Of a stretch of 39,454 nt of DNA, positions 7,029 through 16,411 are shown one piece after another. The notes beneath the pieces were generated by a model, which saw nothing but the letters and a program-made list of their open reading frames with translations, made no database searches and was not told where the DNA came from. The stretch comes from Desulfitobacteriaceae bacterium (lineage in GTDB: Bacteria > Bacillota > Desulfitobacteriia > Desulfitobacteriales > Desulfitobacteriaceae), in the NCBI GenBank assembly GCA_028704155.1, contig JAQVLN010000008.1, positions 1 through 39,454 on the forward strand, given 5' to 3'. Position 1 is the stretch's first letter, and each line of letters begins with the position of its first letter. Made by a program: the position numbers and the translations under genes.

Positions 7029-9332
7029 TCAGCTGGAAAGCGGATCAACCTCAATGTTCAGGTTAATCCCGTTACTCGACGGCGAATTATATAAATCTTT
7101 GACCCCCAGGTGTAAAAAAGCTCTTAAAATATCCATTCTTTTGGCTTTAACTGCTACTTGCCAGCGATATCGATTCTTCAAACGCAGAAATAATGCCGGA
7201 GCAGGACCCAGGATATCGATTTCAGTATTCCCATATTCTGGGCCGGTCATTCTTGCCCTCAGGAAGGCCGCCAGATCATGAGCCGCCCTGATTACCTTTT
7301 CTTCAACTTCGTGTAAAAGTAAGACCCTGATTAAGTGAGTAAAGGGAGGATAACCTAAATTTTGGCGATAACGGATCTCATCCCAGAAAAATCCGGCAAA
7401 ATCATGGGCTGCCGCTTTGACAATGGCCCGGTCTGCCGGGGAATAAGTCTGAATAACGACTTCCCCGGCCTTTTTGCTTCGGCCGGCCCGGCCCGATACT
7501 TGGGTCAGTAATTGAAAGGTCCTTTCCCGCGCCCGAAAATCAGGCATATTTAAGGCCTGATCGGCGGCAATAACTCCTACCAGGGTCACATTAGGAAAAT
7601 CCAGTCCTTTGGCCATCATCTGTGTTCCTACCAAAACTTGAGCCTCCTGCCTTCTAAAGCTTTCCAGGATCAAACGATGTGCTTCTTTGGAGCGGGTAGT
7701 ATCCCAGTCCAGGCGCATTATCCTGATATCCGGCTGCAAGCTTTGGAGATCCTCTTCCACCCGTTGTGTCCCCTGGCCAAAAAAGCGGATATAACGGCTG
7801 CCGCACTGGGAACAGCGCAGCGGAGGCTCTTCTGCATGATTACAATAATGGCAGCACATTTTATGTCCTGCACTATGAAAGGTTAAAGAGACATCACAAT
7901 TTGGGCAGCGTACAGTGTAACCGCATTCCCGGCGAACTACAAAGGTTGAATAACCGCGGCGATTAAGGAAAAGCATGCTTTGCTCACCCTTAATCACCCT
8001 GTCCCTGAGTTTGGCTTGCAAACTATCGGAAAATATACTTCTGTTGCCTTGCAATAACTCCTGACGCATATCCACTATCTCAACAGGAGGAAGTGAACTG
8101 CCCCCGGCACGCTTTTTCAGGACTATAAGGTTTACCTTGCCGGTTTGAGCCGCCGCATAGGCCTCTAACGAAGGAGTAGCACTGGCCAGCAAAACAACTC
8201 CATTTTGCTGTTCCATCCGTTTTCGGGCCACATCACGAGCATGGTATTTGGGGTTTTCGCTTTGCTTATAGGCACTGTCATGCTCCTCATCCATAATTAT
8301 CAGTTTTAAATTCGGTAAAGGGGCAAAGACTGCCGAACGGGCTCCTATCACCAGCCGTTTTTGGCCGGCAATTATCTCTTCCCAAACCCTAACCTTTTCT
8401 GTTGCTTTCAGACCGGAATGCAGGACAGCAACCCGTGAATCAAACTGAGCCTGAAAATAATCCGAAATTTGAGGGGTGAGGGCAATCTCCGGGACCAGCA
8501 GGATTACATCCCCACCCTCTGCCAGCAACCTGTTAATGACCTGCAGATACACCTCTGTTTTTCCGCTTCCGGTAACTCCATGCAGCAAAAGTGTCCTGGA
8601 AGTCTTTTGTTCAGCGGCAATTTGCAGGGCGGCAAGTATCCCGGCAACTGCAGACTCCTGTTCAGGGGTTAACTGCTTGCTCAAGGCCTGATCGCCAATA
8701 AACCCTTCGTTGAACCCGGCATCAAAGGCTTCCTCTGCTGCCGGCAAGTGCCGCTCTGAAACCGCCGGTAAATTCCAGCGTGAGATAAAACGGAATTCCT
8801 GTCTGAGCCACCCCTGGTTTTCCAACTCCTCCAGAGCAGGTTTCGCTAATTGGGCCCGTTTCAGGTAGGTTGCCAGCGGCAAAGCCTTGCGCCGGGAACG
8901 CTGCAGGACTGCCAGGGCTTTAAATGTTTCCTGATCCAATAATTTAAGAGCCTGAAAATCATTGTCTGCAGACGTAAACAGGGGAACTACCCATTTCTCA
9001 ACTTTCCCTTTAAATAATGGCCATACCGTATGCAGGCTTTGGGCTATCGAACAGATTGTCGTCTCAGCCAGCCAGCGGGCCAGGAAGATTAAATCTTCCG
9101 GAACTGCAGTTTCTCTCTCCAAGGCCTTAAAAACAGGCCGAATTTGTTCAGCAGTTAATTCTGCGGGAAGCTTAGCTGTGATATCTATAATCAAACCCTG
9201 AACCAAACGATGTTTTAAGGGAACAAGCACCCTCATGCCAACCCTATAATTTATGCCTTCCGACAACAAATAATGATAACTGCGATCCAGACGCCGGTTT
9301 GCTACATCCACCAGAACCTCTGCATATAACAC
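7029..9332 (-). CDS. priA: Primosomal protein N' (replication restart helicase PriA)
   Basis: This 3'-5' DNA helicase reloads the replisome at stalled forks. It has 767 residues. An N-terminal DNA-binding domain (1-200) precedes helicase motifs: Walker A GVTGSGKTE (252-260), DEEH (348-351), ASATPS, and later VLVGTQMMAKGLDFPNVTLVG and QVSGRAGR. A zinc-binding insertion carries cysteines at about 470, 476, 479, 494, 497, 507 and 510. The start is GTG 9330-9332 with GGGAGG upstream; the protein then begins MLYAEVLVDVANRRLDRSYHY like other PriA proteins. metK lies 209 bp upstream, a longer gap than elsewhere in this run. Confidence 0.97.
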   Translation of the reverse strand: MLYAEVLVDVANRRLDRSYHYLLSEGINYRVGMRVLVPLKHRLVQGLIIDITAKLPAELTAEQIRPVFKALERETAVPEDLIFLARWLAETTICSIAQSLHTVWPLFKGKVEKWVVPLFTSADNDFQALKLLDQETFKALAVLQRSRRKALPLATYLKRAQLAKPALEELENQGWLRQEFRFISRWNLPAVSERHLPAAEEAFDAGFNEGFIGDQALSKQLTPEQESAVAGILAALQIAAEQKTSRTLLLHGVTGSGKTEVYLQVINRLLAEGGDVILLVPEIALTPQISDYFQAQFDSRVAVLHSGLKATEKVRVWEEIIAGQKRLVIGARSAVFAPLPNLKLIIMDEEHDSAYKQSENPKYHARDVARKRMEQQNGVVLLASATPSLEAYAAAQTGKVNLIVLKKRAGGSSLPPVEIVDMRQELLQGNRSIFSDSLQAKLRDRVIKGEQSMLFLNRRGYSTFVVRRECGYTVRCPNCDVSLTFHSAGHKMCCHYCNHAEEPPLRCSQCGSRYIRFFGQGTQRVEEDLQSLQPDIRIMRLDWDTTRSKEAHRLILESFRRQEAQVLVGTQMMAKGLDFPNVTLVGVIAADQALNMPDFRARERTFQLLTQVSGRAGRSKKAGEVVIQTYSPADRAIVKAAAHDFAGFFWDEIRYRQNLGYPPFTHLIRVLLLHEVEEKVIRAAHDLAAFLRARMTGPEYGNTEIDILGPAPALFLRLKNRYRWQVAVKAKRMDILRAFLHLGVKDLYNSPSSNGINLNIEVDPLSS

Positions 9333-9541
9333 TCTGACGCCTCCCTTGGATAAAGTTAACAGATAATTAGGTTACCTAAAAAATTCGACATATTAATTAA
9401 ACCTCCTGCCAAAACCAACAGATCAGGTAAAGTGAAAAAGAGCAGAGAACCACCCACCCGGCTTCCCTACTCATTAATTATCCCAACTGGCAAAATTAAC
9501 ACTTGTTTGACCTCTGCATCAGCCATGAAATCGTTGGACTT
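9333..9541. other. metK-priA intergenic gap
   Basis: The 209-bp gap has no open reading frame or clear terminator. A short dyad TTAGGT-T-ACCTAA at about 9370-9382 is the only symmetric feature. A weak promoter for priA could lie here, but I find no convincing -35/-10 pair. Confidence 0.3.
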
Positions 9542-10732
9542 TTAAAGACCTGCCAATTTTCTGAGTTCCTCAGCTTTGTCTGTTTTTTCCCAGGGAAGAT
9601 CCAGGTCTGTACGCCCAAAATGTCCGTAGGCTGCAATTTGTTTATAAATCGGACGACGTAAATCCAAGTCCTTGATTATACCCGCAGGACGGAAATCAAA
9701 CATAGTCTTAATAATTTCTCCAATTTTTTCATCAGGAATTTTTCCCGTATCATAAGTTTCTACGGAAACAGAAACAGGATGCGCTACTCCAATAGCATAA
9801 GCCAACTGAATTTCACAGCGCTCGGCTATCCCGGCTGCCACAATATTCTTGGCGGCATAGCGGGCAGCATAGGCGGCAGAACGGTCAACCTTTGTAGGGT
9901 CTTTCCCGGAGAAAGCCCCCCCGCCATGCCTGGCCATTCCTCCATAAGTATCTACAATAATCTTGCGGCCGGTTACTCCGGAATCACCTTGCGGTCCTCC
10001 AATCGCGAAACGTCCCGTTGGATTGACAAAATACCTGGTCTGGTCATCCAGCAGCTCTGTAGGAACAGTCGGGAAAATAACATGATCCAGGATATCGCGA
10101 CGAATTTGTTCCTGCGTAACCTCGGGATGATGCTGAGTCGAAACAACAATCGTATCAATCCGGACAGGTTTATGGTCCTCATATTCTACAGTAACCTGTG
10201 TTTTGCCATCAGGACGCAGATAGTCAAGCTCCCCATTCTTCCGGACTTTGCACAGGCATAAAGCCAGACGATGGGCCAAGTCTATCGACAGGGGCATATA
10301 ACTTGCCGTCTCATTGGAAGCATAGCCAAACATCATCCCCTGATCACCGGCACCGATTGATTCAATATTTTTCTCGGAAACATCCCCGGTTTTGGCCTCT
10401 AAAGCCTTATCAACTCCGAGAGCAATATCAGCAGACTGTTCCCCAATTGAAATCAGGACTGCGCAGGTATCGGCATCAAAACCGAATTTGGCACGTGTGT
10501 AACCAATATCCCTGATTGTCTTGCGAACGACAGCAGGAATATCAACATAGCATTCAGTTGTTACTTCACCGCAGACAAGCACCAGGCCGGTTGTAACAAC
10601 AGTTTCAATGGCAACCCTGGCATAAGGATCCAGGGCCAGCATGGCATCAAGTATCGCATCCGCAATCTGGTCACAAATTTTATCCGGGTGCCCTTCTGTA
10701 ACCGACTCGGAAGTAAACAGTTTCTTAACCAT
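9542..10732 (-). CDS. metK: S-adenosylmethionine synthetase
   Basis: The enzyme makes SAM from ATP and methionine. The 396-residue protein carries the ATP-binding GHPDK (14-18), [12 protein letters not shown], and the active-site loop [21 protein letters not shown] with the following KDPTKVDRS. It is full length. The RBS GGAGG overlaps the coaBC stop codon and is about 13 bases from the ATG, a loose spacing. I find no SAM riboswitch upstream; the gene is 8 bp from coaBC and appears to be expressed from the operon. Its product supplies methyl groups for RlmN and RsmB downstream. Confidence 0.97.
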   Translation of the reverse strand: MVKKLFTSESVTEGHPDKICDQIADAILDAMLALDPYARVAIETVVTTGLVLVCGEVTTECYVDIPAVVRKTIRDIGYTRAKFGFDADTCAVLISIGEQSADIALGVDKALEAKTGDVSEKNIESIGAGDQGMMFGYASNETASYMPLSIDLAHRLALCLCKVRKNGELDYLRPDGKTQVTVEYEDHKPVRIDTIVVSTQHHPEVTQEQIRRDILDHVIFPTVPTELLDDQTRYFVNPTGRFAIGGPQGDSGVTGRKIIVDTYGGMARHGGGAFSGKDPTKVDRSAAYAARYAAKNIVAAGIAERCEIQLAYAIGVAHPVSVSVETYDTGKIPDEKIGEIIKTMFDFRPAGIIKDLDLRRPIYKQIAAYGHFGRTDLDLPWEKTDKAEELRKLAGL

Positions 10733-10740
10733 CTAAATAT

Positions 10741-11952
10741 TTATTCCTCCTTCTTCTCCAAACCCATCATAACTGCAATCTCATGAACCAGCTGGCGGGC
10801 AATCTCAATTTTGGGCATTTTAGGCCAATCTATTCTTTTCCCATCCCGGAACAGAAAGCTGACTATATTAGTTGAGCTGCCAAATCCTGCTCCGGGTTTG
10901 GTCACATCATTAGCAACCAACAAATCAACATTTTTCCGGTTCATTTTCTCTTGGGCATATTTTAATAAATTTTCTGTTTCCGCAGCAAAACCAACCAAAA
11001 ATTGATGTGTTTTCCGCTGGCCGATTTGTTCCAGGATATCGGGATTAGAGATCAGTTCCAGATGTAAATTGGATTTCTGTTTCTTGATTTTCTGGCCGGA
11101 AATATCAACCGGCCTGTAATCGGCTACTGCCGCAGCCTTGACAATAATATCGGTTTCGGCAAAGCGTTCCATAACAGCCTCAAACATTTCCAGGGCTGTT
11201 GTCACTGATACCGGCCGAACCCCAGCCGGAACCTCGATTGATGTCGGAGCGCTTACCAGGGTAGTTTCAGCCCCCGCTTCTTGCAAAGCCTGGGCCACGG
11301 CGTAACCCATAATCCCTGAGCTTCTGTTTCCCAGATAACGTACAGGATCCAAAGGTTCCTGCGTTCCGCCGGCAGTAACCAAGGCTTTCTTCCCTTTCAG
11401 GCATTTGGCAGCAGAGAAATATTCCATTACCTGCTCCACAATCTCCTGCGGCTCGCTCATCCTGCCGTCGCCCTCGGTCCCACAGGCCTGGAATCCTGCT
11501 GCCGGTCCGATTGTCCGGACATTGCGCTTGCGCAGGCAAGCCAGGTTCTCCTGAGTTGCCGGGTGATGATACATAGCATGATTCATAGCCGGGGCCACGA
11601 AAATCTGTTTGCGCATAGCCAACAGGACTGTCGATAAAAAGTCATCGGCCAACCCGATAGCCATTTTAGCCAGGATATTGGCTGTTGCCGGTACAACAAG
11701 GGCAGCATCGGCTTGTTCAGCTAAAGCAATATGTGCCACATTCCAAAGTTTTGGTTCTTCAAACATCTCAAGATGAACGGGATTTGCCGAAAGGATCCGC
11801 AGGGTTAACGGAGCAATAAATTTAGTTGCCGACTCAGTCATAACCACATGGGTCTCCGCTCCGCATTTACGCAAACGGCTTACAACCTCGGCAGCCTTAT
11901 AAGCAGCAATCCCACCCGAAACGCCAATAAGAATTGTTTTGCCCTGAAGCAT
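10741..11952 (-). CDS. coaBC: Bifunctional phosphopantothenoylcysteine decarboxylase/synthetase CoaBC
   Basis: It catalyses two steps of coenzyme A synthesis: CTP-dependent joining of phosphopantothenate to cysteine, then FMN-dependent decarboxylation. The CoaC half (1-about 185) has His75 (VAHIALAE), Asn124 (PAMNHAMY) and Cys157 (ACGTEGDGRMSEP), matching the E. coli catalytic residues within one position. The CoaB half follows with GGTQEPLDPVRYLGNRSSG and KIKK. The 403 residues are full length. GAGGGC lies upstream of the ATG. rpoZ ends 17 bp upstream. Confidence 0.97.
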   Translation of the reverse strand: MLQGKTILIGVSGGIAAYKAAEVVSRLRKCGAETHVVMTESATKFIAPLTLRILSANPVHLEMFEEPKLWNVAHIALAEQADAALVVPATANILAKMAIGLADDFLSTVLLAMRKQIFVAPAMNHAMYHHPATQENLACLRKRNVRTIGPAAGFQACGTEGDGRMSEPQEIVEQVMEYFSAAKCLKGKKALVTAGGTQEPLDPVRYLGNRSSGIMGYAVAQALQEAGAETTLVSAPTSIEVPAGVRPVSVTTALEMFEAVMERFAETDIIVKAAAVADYRPVDISGQKIKKQKSNLHLELISNPDILEQIGQRKTHQFLVGFAAETENLLKYAQEKMNRKNVDLLVANDVTKPGAGFGSSTNIVSFLFRDGKRIDWPKMPKIEIARQLVHEIAVMMGLEKKEE

Positions 11953-11969
11953 AATTACATAGCCCTCAC

Positions 11970-12167
11970 TTATTCGTTTAATTGTTCAATCCGGACCTTG
12001 CCTTGGACAATTTCTTCTAAAGCAATGCTTACAGGCTTGGCACCTTTAGAACAGCCTTCATGATTTAAGGTCTCCATCAAATGACGGGCATGTTTGGCAG
12101 TAGCTACTACCAGGGTATATTTGCTTTCCACTTTTTCCATCAGAAGATCGAGAGATGGTTGTTGCAT
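11970..12167 (-). CDS. rpoZ: RNA polymerase omega subunit
   Basis: The small 65-residue omega subunit helps beta' folding and assembly. It starts MQQPSLDLLMEKVESKYTLVV and contains the helical AKHARHL (R..L) and KPVSIALEEI segments typical of Firmicutes RpoZ. Its ATG overlaps the gmk stop by one base (TAATG). The location directly after gmk is the standard one in Bacillota. Confidence 0.95.
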   Translation of the reverse strand: MQQPSLDLLMEKVESKYTLVVATAKHARHLMETLNHEGCSKGAKPVSIALEEIVQGKVRIEQLNE

Positions 12168-12784
12168 TACTTGATATCCCCCTTAAAATACGGGCAATTC
12201 CTTTTGACCCGGCACTTTTCAGCAATAATTATACTTTGCAGTTTATCCACTCCGTTAAGAATTTCATCGTTAACTACCAGATAATCATATTCTGAAAGAC
12301 AGTTCATTTCCTGAATAGCCTTGGCCAGACGTTCCCGGATAATTTCCTCAGATTCTGTGCCCCGATCATGTATCCGTTGGGAAAGTACGGCAACTGAAGG
12401 AGGTGCTATAAAAATAAAAACTCCCTCAGGATAATGCTGCTTGACCTGGTGAGCACCTTGAATATCAATTTCCAGGACAACATCATATCCGGCCTCAAGC
12501 AACTGCTGCACTGCAAAACGCGGAGTCCCATAAAAATTCCCGCAAAATTCTACCCACTCTAACATTTGATCATTTTTGATCAAATGTTCAAACTCCTCCC
12601 GGGTTCGAAAAAAGTAACTGATCCCCTCTGTCTCACCAGGACGCGGTGCCCGGGTAGTGCAGGATACAGAAACTTTAACAAACTTTTGCCGCCGCAGCAA
12701 CTCCAGGCATAAGGTACCCTTGCCGGTTCCGGAAGGACCAGAAATAACAATTAGTAAACCTTGCTTTTTATCTTTCATAATCAT
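12167..12784 (-). CDS. gmk: Guanylate kinase
   Basis: The enzyme phosphorylates GMP to GDP. The P-loop GPSGTGKGT is at residues 16-24. SCTTRAPRPGE and the GMP-binding YGTPRFAVQQ and VVLEIDIQGAHQVK segments are present. The length is 205 residues. Two in-frame ATGs (codons 1 and 3) are both possible, and the SD is weak for either. It lies between remA and rpoZ as in many Firmicutes. Confidence 0.96.
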   Translation of the reverse strand: MIMKDKKQGLLIVISGPSGTGKGTLCLELLRRQKFVKVSVSCTTRAPRPGETEGISYFFRTREEFEHLIKNDQMLEWVEFCGNFYGTPRFAVQQLLEAGYDVVLEIDIQGAHQVKQHYPEGVFIFIAPPSVAVLSQRIHDRGTESEEIIRERLAKAIQEMNCLSEYDYLVVNDEILNGVDKLQSIIIAEKCRVKRNCPYFKGDIK

Positions 12785-12804
12785 TACCCATAATCCTATT
12801 ATCC

Positions 12805-13080
12805 TTAATCAGCAGGATCATCAACATGGGCGGCAGCCTCTTTTGTTGAAAGACGATGAGCTACTGTTTCCGGCTGTACAGCTGAGAGTATAACATGATG
12901 ACTGTCACAGATAATCACTGCCCGCGTCCGCCGCCCGTATGTAGCATCAATCAGCATACCCTCATCCCTGGCTTCCTGAATAATTCGTTTGATCGGAGCC
13001 GATTCCGGACTAACAATAGAAATAATCCTGTTAGCTGAAACAATATTGCCAAAACCGATATTAATAAGTTTAATATCCAA
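12805..13080 (-). CDS. remA: RemA-like DUF370 DNA-binding regulator
   Basis: This 91-residue protein begins [33 protein letters not shown] and carries [12 protein letters not shown], which are hallmarks of RemA. In B. subtilis RemA is a DNA-binding activator of biofilm matrix genes. The start codon is TTG (13078-13080) with GGAGA at good spacing. Its usual neighbours yicC and gmk flank it. A link to the sipW-type operon at the right end of the window is only speculative. Confidence 0.93.
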   Translation of the reverse strand: MDIKLINIGFGNIVSANRIISIVSPESAPIKRIIQEARDEGMLIDATYGRRTRAVIICDSHHVILSAVQPETVAHRLSTKEAAAHVDDPAD

Positions 13081-13106
13081 GAGTAATTCTCCTTTCCGGT
13101 CTCATT

Positions 13107-14021
13107 CTATTCAACATTCTGAATTTGCTCACGTACCTTTTCCAGCTCACTCTTAAGCATTACAACAGCCTGAGAGATTGCCAGATCATTCGCTTTGGAG
13201 CCAATGGTATTGATTTCCCGGTTCATTTCCTGAATCATAAAATCCAGCTTACGCCCAAGTACATCATCACTCTTAAAAGCCGAGCGGCACTGCCTTAAAT
13301 GACTGTCCAGCCGGACCAGTTCTTCGGTTATCGAAGCTCGTTCGGCAAAAATCGCCACCTCATTGGCCATTCTTGCTTCATCAACAACCGCTTCACCAAT
13401 CAGGACCTGAAGGCGTTCTTTAAGCCGGTTTTGGTAATCAATAACAACCTGGTCTGAGCGGGCAGCAATTTGGGCAATCTCCGCTGCCAGCAAATCCAAT
13501 CTGCTTAAAATGTCCTCTGCTAATTTCCCTCCCTCAGTACGACGCATAGCTCTTAAATCGTCTAAAGCCGGGACCAGGGCCTGGGAACAAACTTCCCAGA
13601 TACTTTCCAAATCTATTTCCGGTTCTTCAATAACCAGAACCTCAGGTAAACTTGCCAAATTAAAAATATCTGCTTGATATACTGTATCCAAAACTGCTGC
13701 CAGTTCCTTCAAAGTCTTATCATACGATAGTGCTAAATCTTTGTCAACCTTAACTAATCTCTTTCTTTCTTCCGTTTCCGTGATATTAAGGTAGACTTCA
13801 ACGCGTCCCCGCCTGACATTTTGCTGGATAATCTTTCTGATGCGGTCTTCGAATATCCCATAGTTTTTGGGAAGACGGACTTTAACTTCCAGAAAACGAT
13901 GATTAACAGATTTCAACTCTACAGTAAAATGGCAGCCGTTGCCGTTCGCCTCTCCGCGTCCGAATCCAGTCATGCTATTTGCCACATTCTGCCCGGTCCA
14001 GCTTGCTGTTAACCGGGACAT
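13107..14021 (-). CDS. yicC: YicC/YloC-family endoribonuclease
   Basis: It belongs to the YicC family, recently recognised as endoribonucleases. Visible are NSMTGFGRGE near the N-terminus, ELKSVNHRFLEVKVRLP, and the C-terminal GRKLDFMIQEMNREINTIGSKA. The start is ambiguous. ATG 14019-14021 has AAAGGGGTGA immediately upstream (short spacing), but homologues start near SMTGFGRGE, which would use GTG or ATG 12-16 codons later with no good SD. The length is about 290-304 residues. It is the first gene of the long minus-strand operon. Confidence 0.93.
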   Translation of the reverse strand: MSRLTASWTGQNVANSMTGFGRGEANGNGCHFTVELKSVNHRFLEVKVRLPKNYGIFEDRIRKIIQQNVRRGRVEVYLNITETEERKRLVKVDKDLALSYDKTLKELAAVLDTVYQADIFNLASLPEVLVIEEPEIDLESIWEVCSQALVPALDDLRAMRRTEGGKLAEDILSRLDLLAAEIAQIAARSDQVVIDYQNRLKERLQVLIGEAVVDEARMANEVAIFAERASITEELVRLDSHLRQCRSAFKSDDVLGRKLDFMIQEMNREINTIGSKANDLAISQAVVMLKSELEKVREQIQNVE

Positions 14022-14115
14022 TCACCCCTTTAGCTAAATTTATCTTCTATATTAAGTATTCAGAATAAGGCCGGCATTCTTCCAGGAAAACTTGTTTCTG
14101 ACCCCTGATAGTTAA

Positions 14116-14149
14116 AGTATACCAACTAATATGTTTATCATAACATATT
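14116..14149 (-). promoter_or_regulatory. Extended -10 promoter and operator-like dyad for the yicC operon
   Basis: On the minus strand TGGTATACT (TG-N-TATACT, -10 hexamer at 14116-14121) is a good extended -10 element about 95 bp before yicC. The -35 region is poor. It overlaps a perfect inverted repeat, AATATGTT-6-AACATATT (14128-14149), where a repressor could block polymerase. The regulator is unknown. Confidence 0.5.
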
Positions 14150-14187
14150 CAGGCAGGTTTAAAAAACTTTTGCCTCTCAACGAACAG

Positions 14188-14217
14188 AACGGACCCTGGT
14201 CTAATACCGGGTCCGTT
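14188..14217 (-). terminator. Hairpin downstream of dapL
   Basis: An inverted repeat AACGGACCC/GGGTCCGTT with an inner GGT/ACC stem lies 5 bp after the dapL stop. Only short T-runs follow on the minus strand, so it is a moderate-strength terminator candidate. Confidence 0.6.
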
Positions 14218-14221
14218 TAGC

Positions 14222-15394
14222 TCAAAATTCCAACTGCCCTAAATTGTCTTTCATCCGTTTAATCGCTTCCTTTAACCGGTCAGTACTGACTGTTAAGGAA
14301 ATACGGAAATAACCTTCACCATATTCACCATAACCATTTCCCGGAGTTACTACTACACCGGCCTTTTCCAGAACATATTCACAAAACGAAGCCGAAGTAT
14401 ACCCTGTTGGTACTTTTGGCCAAATATAAAAGGCTGCCTTAGGTCTTTCCAGTTTCCAGCCCATCCCAGTCAAACCCTCGATTACTATATCCCGGCGTTC
14501 CTGGTAAACTTTATTGATCTCTTTCAGTGAATCCTGGTTCCCCAGCAGACCCTCAATCGCCGCTTCCTGAACTGCCTGAAAAACTCCCGAGTCAACATTT
14601 GATTTTAACCTGCCCAGGGCTTTTATAACTTTAGCATTGCCTGCTGCCCAACCAATTCGCCAGCCTGTCATATTATAGGTTTTAGACATTGAATGGAATT
14701 CAATTCCTACGTCTTTGGCCCCGGGTATTTCCAGGAAGCTCAAAGGCCTGTAGCCATTAAAGGCAATTTCTGAATACGGACCGTCATGACAGATGATGAT
14801 ATTATATTTTTGGGCAAAATCAATTGCTTTTAGATAGAAACTTTCATCAGCAACAGCACCTGTAGGATTATTCGGATAATTTAAAAACATCAATTTAGCC
14901 TTTTGAGCGATGTCGGCAGGTATCGCCTCCAGATCAGGCAAGAAACCGTTTTCTTCTTTTAAAGGCATAGCATAGGAGATACCGCCAGCCAGCAAAGCCC
15001 CGATACTATATACAGGATAACCCGGATCCGGAACCAGCGAATAATCGCCGGGATTAAGATAGCAATAGGAAATATTGGCAATTCCTTCTTTGGAACCTAT
15101 CAGGGTCACAACCTCAGTCCGGGGATCCAAATCAATATTCGCCCGGCGTTTATACCACTGGGCTACAGCTTCCCGGAATTCCACCATACCTACATAAGAT
15201 GGATAACGATGGTTCTCCGAATTATGAACAGCCTCAACCAGCCGGTTAATAATATTATCCGGAGTCGGCAGATCGGGATCGCCGATTCCCAAGCTGATTA
15301 CATCTACTCCATTCGCTTTGGCCATGGCAACCTTTTCATCAATCCGGGCAAATAAATAGGGGGGAATAGCTTGCATTCGTAATGCTTCTTCCAC
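14222..15394 (-). CDS. dapL: LL-diaminopimelate aminotransferase
   Basis: This PLP enzyme converts tetrahydrodipicolinate directly to LL-diaminopimelate, bypassing the acylated route. It is a fold-type I aminotransferase of 390 residues. [23 protein letters not shown] (Asp204) and the PLP lysine Lys238 in [15 protein letters not shown] are present. Its close neighbour dapF, the next enzyme for meso-DAP, supports the DapL call over other aminotransferases; the family can be hard to split by motif alone. The start is GTG 15392-15394 with AAGGAGG 8-10 bases upstream. The 61-bp gap from dapF has no terminator. Confidence 0.88.
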   Translation of the reverse strand: MEEALRMQAIPPYLFARIDEKVAMAKANGVDVISLGIGDPDLPTPDNIINRLVEAVHNSENHRYPSYVGMVEFREAVAQWYKRRANIDLDPRTEVVTLIGSKEGIANISYCYLNPGDYSLVPDPGYPVYSIGALLAGGISYAMPLKEENGFLPDLEAIPADIAQKAKLMFLNYPNNPTGAVADESFYLKAIDFAQKYNIIICHDGPYSEIAFNGYRPLSFLEIPGAKDVGIEFHSMSKTYNMTGWRIGWAAGNAKVIKALGRLKSNVDSGVFQAVQEAAIEGLLGNQDSLKEINKVYQERRDIVIEGLTGMGWKLERPKAAFYIWPKVPTGYTSASFCEYVLEKAGVVVTPGNGYGEYGEGYFRISLTVSTDRLKEAIKRMKDNLGQLEF

Positions 15395-15455
15395 TGTGAG
15401 ATCCTCCTTAAATGTACTTGTTGTTTTAGCTTATTAATAATCAATATTCTTTCTA

Positions 15456-16289
15456 TTATAACAATACACCACGGAAAGTGTAAACCGCCGGTCCGGTCAT
15501 ATAGAGATGATTATTTTCAGCCCATTCAATTTGCAGGTCTCCCCCAGGCAAATGTACTGTCACCGACCTCTCTGTCAAACCATTAAGTACTGAAGCAACT
15601 ACTGCCGCACAAGCCCCGGTCCCGCAGGCCAGGGTAAGCCCGGTACCACGTTCCCAGACCTGCATGGTGATTTCCCCGGGGGAATCAACACGGATAAACT
15701 CAACATTGGTTTTATTAGGAAACAAGGGATGTTCTTCGATTGCCGGTCCCAGCCTTTCCAGATCCAGGGTTGAAAAATCCTGCCGGAAAATAATACAGTG
15801 GGGATTACCCATAGAAACCGCAGAATATTGCAGGTTAAGACCTGCAATTTCCAGGGACGCTTCAAGCACCGGTTCCAGCAGAACATTAACCGGAATGTCT
15901 TGAGGTTTTAAAACAGGCTCCCCCATATCTACTCTAACCGCACTTACCTTATCTGCGTCGAGTATAAGCTGCAGGGAAAGTATACCCGACAAAGTTTCTG
16001 CCGTTAAAGGATTAGTTTTGGCATATCCTCGTTCATAAACAAAGCGGGCAAAACAACGGATTCCATTACCGCACATTTCCGGTTCCGAACCATCCGGATT
16101 GAAAACACGCATCCTGGCATCGGCAACAGAAGAAGGAAGCACCAGGATAAGTCCGTCCCCTCCGACACCGAACTGTCGATGACAGAGTTGCCGGGCTAAT
16201 TCCGGATAGTTGAAATCGCCTGCGGCCATCGAAAACTGATCCAGGAAAACAAAATCATTCCCAAGACCATGCATTTTCCAAAATTTCAT
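15456..16289 (-). CDS. dapF: Diaminopimelate epimerase
   Basis: It converts LL-DAP to meso-DAP for peptidoglycan and lysine. Both catalytic cysteines are present: Cys73 in EMCGNGIRCFARF and Cys222 in TLACGTGACAA. The N-terminus KMHGLGNDF is canonical. The 277 residues are full length. It is upstream of dapL in the same orientation, so the two probably form an operon. AGAGGGG precedes the ATG. Confidence 0.97.
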   Translation of the reverse strand: MKFWKMHGLGNDFVFLDQFSMAAGDFNYPELARQLCHRQFGVGGDGLILVLPSSVADARMRVFNPDGSEPEMCGNGIRCFARFVYERGYAKTNPLTAETLSGILSLQLILDADKVSAVRVDMGEPVLKPQDIPVNVLLEPVLEASLEIAGLNLQYSAVSMGNPHCIIFRQDFSTLDLERLGPAIEEHPLFPNKTNVEFIRVDSPGEITMQVWERGTGLTLACGTGACAAVVASVLNGLTERSVTVHLPGGDLQIEWAENNHLYMTGPAVYTFRGVLL

Positions 16290-16312
16290 GTTGCAACCCC
16301 TCTTTCAATGCC

Positions 16313-16355
16313 TAAATTCACAATGCCCGATTTTAAAGCAGGCATTGTGAATTTA
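16313..16355 (-). terminator. Hairpin between the Ca2+-ATPase gene and dapF
   Basis: A perfect 15-bp stem, TAAATTCACAATGCC with GGCATTGTGAATTTA, closes a 13-nt loop. It lies downstream of the ATPase gene on the minus strand. The flanking T-tract is weak, so it may act as a bidirectional or leaky terminator. A second perfect palindrome AAAGCAGG/CCTGCTTT (16398-16413) overlaps the ATPase stop codon. Confidence 0.55.
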
Positions 16356-16411
16356 ATTTAGCATACTATGCCCCGGGCGGCGGGTCAACAGTTTAACAAA
16401 GCAGGCCTGCT

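Noticed and set aside
9542-10732. A SAM riboswitch for metK
   Set aside because: The upstream region is the coaBC coding end with an 8-bp gap; no S-box sequences are present.
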